Shown: one piece after another, positions 60,930-64,000 of the stretch
How the letters are laid out: each line of letters begins with the position of its first letter
How positions within the stretch are numbered: the first letter of the stretch is position 1
Origin: Ottowia thiooxydans DSM 14619
Lineage (GTDB): Bacteria > Pseudomonadota > Gammaproteobacteria > Burkholderiales > Burkholderiaceae_C
Direction of reading: 5' to 3'
Length of the DNA stretch: 64,000 nt
Assembly: GCF_000422885.1 (NCBI RefSeq)
Contig: NZ_AUGX01000012.1
Location: 1-64,000, forward strand
Notes under the pieces: model-generated
What the model was told of the DNA's origin: nothing
What the model saw: only the letters and a program-made list of their open reading frames with translations
The model's database searches: none
Translations under genes and position numbers: made by a program

Positions 60930-61694
60930 ATGAGCGCTTCAAAAGAATCCGCAGATCCAGTGCGCGCACCGCATCAGCCCATAGAAGGCTACTACCGCAC
61001 TGAGGAGGAGCGTGCGGGCTTTTTGCGCGAAATATTCGATAGCACCGCAGCCGACTACGACCGCGTAGAACGCACCCTGGCTCTGGGTAGTGGCCCCTGG
61101 TACAGGCGCCGAGCGCTCGAACGCGCCGGATTACAGCCAGGCATGCGGGTAGTAGATGTAGGGTTTGGAACAGGTTTGGTAGCCACTCAGGCCATCAGCA
61201 TCATCGGCAGCCCCGACCTGCTGACTGGCGTAGACCCCAGCCCGGCCATGATGGGCGCCAGCCCCCTGGCTTCAAAGGTCAAGCTGGTCGAAGGCAAAGC
61301 CGAAAGCATTCCACTTCCAGATGCCAGTGCCGATTTCATCAGCATGGGCTATGCGCTACGCCACATCAGTGACCTGAGCGCGGCGTTCAGCGAATTTCAC
61401 CGCGTGCTGAAACCAGGTGGGCGTCTGTGCGTTCTGGAGATCACCAAACCGGAAAGTGGTTTGGGCACGGTGCTCCTGAAAGGCTACATGCGTGGATGGG
61501 TGCCCCTGGTAGCCAAGCTGCGTGGAGCCGGCGCTCACACGCCTCGCATTTGGCGCTACTACTGGGACAGCATCGAAGCCTGCGCACCGCCCCCACGGAT
61601 CATGGAAACCATGAGCACCGCCGGGTTGGCGGAGGTGAATCGGTATGTGGAGCTGGGCATTTTCTCGGAATACCGGGCTCGCAAACCGCTTTAG
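60930..61694 (+). CDS. UbiE-like class I SAM-dependent methyltransferase
   Basis: A 254-residue methyltransferase from ATG 60930 (MSASKESADP). The SAM motif I is VVDVGFGTGLVATQ, followed by LLTGVDPSPAMM, IPLPDASADFISMGYALRHI and FHRVLKPGGRLCVLEITKP, which are the UbiE/MenG-type blocks. The C-terminal RIWRYYWDSIEACAPPPRIM suggests an acceptor-binding helix distinct from true UbiE, so it may be a paralogue with another acceptor. Confidence 0.87.
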   Translation: MSASKESADPVRAPHQPIEGYYRTEEERAGFLREIFDSTAADYDRVERTLALGSGPWYRRRALERAGLQPGMRVVDVGFGTGLVATQAISIIGSPDLLTGVDPSPAMMGASPLASKVKLVEGKAESIPLPDASADFISMGYALRHISDLSAAFSEFHRVLKPGGRLCVLEITKPESGLGTVLLKGYMRGWVPLVAKLRGAGAHTPRIWRYYWDSIEACAPPPRIMETMSTAGLAEVNRYVELGIFSEYRARKPL

Positions 61695-61712
61695 GCCCAC
61701 TTACCAGGCACC

Positions 61713-62507
61713 ATGATGACTGGCGGCACTGAAGCTCTCCCTTGCTCGAACCGGCGAAGATTGACCGCCGCGCTAGCGCTAGGAAGCGTTTTGACATGCC
61801 TTCCTGCCTGCGCCCTGCTGCCACGTCCGCTCAAAACACCTATGGAAAGCATGATGGAGCGGGCAGACCCCGCACGCCGTTCCGATACGCTGATCGTTGT
61901 ACTACCCGGCGCGTACGACGCGCCCCAGGACTTCGTGGATCAGGGCTTCGTACAGGCCGTGCGCGAACGAAAGATCTTGGTTGATCTACAACTGGTAGAT
62001 GCGCACACGGGGTACTACACCGCTCAGCAAATCGTGCAACGCCTGCAAAATGAGGTGATCGCACCGGCTCGCGCACTGGGTTACAAACGGATCTGGATGG
62101 CGGGCATTTCCCTGGGTGGTTACGGCTCGTTGCTGTTTGCCCTCGAACACACCGCCATGATCAATGGCGTGTTCGTCATGGCGCCATTCCTGGGCCGGCG
62201 AGACTTGCCAGCAGCCATTCATAGCGCGGGCGGATTGGCCGCCTGGGATGCGCAGATGCCCAATGCCGATGCGCATGACCTGGCGCTTTGGCGCTGGTTG
62301 CGAGCGTATGCATCGTCTCCAGGTGAGCGCATGCCTCTCTACCTGGGCTATGGAGAGAGCGACCGATTCGCCTTCAGCCACCGCCTTTTGGCGGCCGGTC
62401 TGCCTACCGAGCGGGTGTTCGTGACCCCAGGCGGTCACCAATGGGCGCCATGGCTGAAGCTTTGGCAACGCTTCCTGGATCTCAGACCTTGGGAATCACC
62501 CGGTTGA
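61713..62507 (+). CDS. Exported alpha/beta-hydrolase-like protein
   Basis: A 264-residue hydrolase-fold protein with a signal or lipoprotein-like start (RRRLTAALALGSVLTCLPAC). The nucleophile elbow is GISLGGYG (Ser), the oxyanion strand is LIVVLPGAYDAPQDFV, an Asp follows in LGYGESDRF, and the His is in TPGGHQW, so the triad is complete. The substrate is unknown; the gene follows the methyltransferase gene by 18 bases, so they may be one operon. Confidence 0.78.
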   Translation: MMTGGTEALPCSNRRRLTAALALGSVLTCLPACALLPRPLKTPMESMMERADPARRSDTLIVVLPGAYDAPQDFVDQGFVQAVRERKILVDLQLVDAHTGYYTAQQIVQRLQNEVIAPARALGYKRIWMAGISLGGYGSLLFALEHTAMINGVFVMAPFLGRRDLPAAIHSAGGLAAWDAQMPNADAHDLALWRWLRAYASSPGERMPLYLGYGESDRFAFSHRLLAAGLPTERVFVTPGGHQWAPWLKLWQRFLDLRPWESPG

Positions 62508-62533
62508 ACGTGTGCGGATTCCGTCTTAGGATG

Positions 62534-62597
62534 CTAGGGCGTGTTCACACTAAATTCACCCCGGCGCGGGGGTGAATTTAGTGTGAACACGCCCTAG
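62534..62597. repeat. 29-bp perfect inverted repeat ending in CTAG
   Basis: Left arm 62534-62562 and right arm 62569-62597 are exact reverse complements, with a six-base loop GGCGCG. Both ends read CTAGGGCGTG / CACGCCCTAG. No T-run follows, so a simple terminator is not the best reading. CTAG at both outer ends fits a target duplication, as in some IS5-family insertions, so the structure could be a MITE-like element. Confidence 0.65.
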
Positions 62598-62631
62598 TGT
62601 CTAAGCACCCACTCAAACAGGGAAGCGCCAC

Positions 62632-63156
62632 ATGAAAACCTTGGTCGATCAATTGGCAAACTACGCCGCCTATCACCGGGAGCGCCGCAACATTGCCACC
62701 CATTTCGTGGGCATTCCCATGATCGTTTTAGCCGTGCAGGTGTTGCTGGCACGCCCTACTTTGATGCTGGGCCCTCTGCCGCTGACGCTTGCCTTTGCGG
62801 CCAGCGTTCTGACTGCGCTGTATTACCTCCGACTCGACAAGCCCCTGGGATTGCTCATGGCTGGCTGCCTATTCATTGGTTTGCTGGTGGCAGAAGCAGC
62901 CGCCCGCCAGAGCACCGCTACGTGGCTCTGGATTGGCGTGGGCTTGTTTCTTGTGGGTTGGGTGATCCAGTTCGTAGGCCATATCTATGAAGGGCGCAAA
63001 CCCGCTTTTGTCGACGACATCATGGGCTTGGTGATTGGCCCCCTGTTCGTTGCCGCCGAATTGTTGTTTCTCCTCGGTTTCCGTCGCCAGCTGCAGGAAG
63101 AGATCGAGGCACGTGTGGGCCCTACCCGTTTGGGAGCAGCCACCGCCGCGCACTAG
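62632..63156 (+). CDS. Mpo1-like (DUF962) membrane protein
   Basis: A 174-residue protein with four helices. The start LVDQLANYAAYHRERRNIAT carries the His/Asn residues, HFVGIP is conserved, and GWVIQFVGHIYEGRKPAFVD is the second His-bearing block, matching the YGL010W/Mpo1 family. Yeast Mpo1 is an Fe(II)-dependent dioxygenase for 2-hydroxy fatty acids. The role in bacteria is not established. GGGAAG precedes ATG 62632. Confidence 0.88.
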   Translation: MKTLVDQLANYAAYHRERRNIATHFVGIPMIVLAVQVLLARPTLMLGPLPLTLAFAASVLTALYYLRLDKPLGLLMAGCLFIGLLVAEAAARQSTATWLWIGVGLFLVGWVIQFVGHIYEGRKPAFVDDIMGLVIGPLFVAAELLFLLGFRRQLQEEIEARVGPTRLGAATAAH

Positions 63157-63238
63157 GATGGCTGGGAGCGTGGAGGAGGTAAATATTCTCCAAGCACTTT
63201 CCAAAGGTCTGAAACACGCGAGAGCATCCAGCGCACAA

Positions 63239-64000
63239 TGGCTGACATGCAGCTCAACTTCATTCATAACAGCGCCATCGCCTCGCTTTCGGGCCAAACC
63301 CTGCAGGTGATCGATCCATCGGATGGTCAGCCCTTCGATGAGATTCAGCGCAGCGATGAACGCGACGTTGACGCAGCTGTACGCGCCGCACGCCAATGCT
63401 TCGAGGGACCCTGGAGCGCCCTGTCTGCAGCCGCACGCGGGCGCCTGCTGACAGCGCTTTCAAACAAGATCCTGGAAAATGTCGAAGAGCTGGCGGCACT
63501 TGAGCAACGCGACTGCGGAAAACCCACCACTCAGGCTCGTGCAGACGCCACCGCCCTGGCCCGTTACTTTGAGTTCTATGCAGGTGCTTGCGACAAGCTG
63601 CACGGCGAAACTCTGCCCTACCAAGCGGGCTACAGCGTTTTCACCTGGCGCGAACCGCATGGGGTCACGGGGCACATCATCCCCTGGAATTACCCGATGC
63701 AGATCTTCGGGCGCAGCGTGGGCGGTGCGCTGGCGGCGGGCAATTGCTGCGTGGTCAAACCATCAGAGGACGCATGCCTGAGCGTCATCCGGGTGGCACA
63801 ACTGGCCGCCGAGGTAGGCTTCCCTGCTGGCGCGATCAATATAGTTACTGGCTATGGGCATGAGGTGGGCAATGCGCTGGCGCGTCATCCGGGAATAGAC
63901 CACATCAGCTTTACCGGGAGCCCCAGCGTGGGTACCCTTATCCAGCAGGCAGCCGCTGAAAGGCACTGCCCGGTGACGCTGGAGCTTGGGGGCAAGAGCC
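63239..64000 (+). CDS. Aldehyde dehydrogenase family protein (partial)
   Basis: The frame from ATG 63239 runs off the window after 254 codons. It is an NAD(P)-dependent aldehyde dehydrogenase: the early SLSGQTLQVIDPSDGQPFDE, the cofactor segment IIPWNYPMQIFGRSVGGALA, VTGYGHEVGNALARHPGID, FTGSPSVGTLIQQA and ELGGKS with the conserved Glu. The catalytic Cys would lie past the end. Substrate and operon partners cannot be told; it is spaced 82 bases from the Mpo1-like gene. Confidence 0.92.

Overview
The window reads as chromosomal DNA of a betaproteobacterium of the order Burkholderiales, most like the Comamonadaceae. The grounds are gene content and order. There is an aa3-type cytochrome oxidase locus with the 37-residue small assembly protein, DUF2970, CtaG, SURF1 and a twin-transmembrane protein in the arrangement typical of that group. 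A Bug-family binding protein, a TsdA-type cytochrome, DUF1841 and an RpoH with a perfect CIRCE element also fit. No rRNA, tRNA or CRISPR array was seen. The assignment is inferred from content, not from any search.

Positions 122-13008 hold a formate dehydrogenase region. A leftward operon (DUF3305, DUF3306, a large poly-ferredoxin, a TorD-like chaperone, MobA) faces a rightward operon (small Tat protein, Cys-type catalytic subunit, Fe-S subunit, small lipoprotein, cytochrome b subunit, small exported protein, FdhD). A fused tungstate/molybdate-type ABC permease-ATPase follows. Together these supply metal, cofactor and sulfur to a membrane-bound periplasmic formate oxidase. Next comes a thiosulfate dehydrogenase pair of c-type cytochromes (13041-14809) with a shrunken DsrE-like reading frame in front, and then a surface-type DUF1566 protein.

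Positions 17537-21523 form a phosphate module. PPK2 diverges from a Na/Pi cotransporter followed by a PstS-like protein, and a four-unit PHO box lies between them. Positions 21593-39442 are accessory. They contain small units in which a regulator lies back to back with a transporter or enzyme: MocR with TauE, LysR with DUF6506, LysR with SDR plus NTF2, and AraC with SDR. A 1225-residue Kelch protein built of near-identical repeats sits here too. The stretch is strewn with gene and transposase fragments, including copies of pieces of the neighbouring cupin and Bug genes, so it has been rearranged repeatedly.

Positions 39862-50627 return to core functions: CIRCE and rpoH, then cytochrome oxidase assembly factors (SCO1, CtaB, CtaA, a SCO-like protein, SURF1) and the oxidase subunits (CtaE, CtaG, CtaD, CtaC). 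Positions 50879-64000 hold mostly single housekeeping-type genes: a BioC-like protein, ComF, TrmL, MaoC, ParA, a Kef-type antiporter, TauE, a TRIC channel, the thiolase PcaF, DUF1841, a UbiE-like methyltransferase, a hydrolase, an Mpo1-like protein and a cut-off aldehyde dehydrogenase. One AT-richer glycosyltransferase gene looks foreign. A striking 29-bp perfect inverted repeat ending in CTAG lies at 62534-62597.
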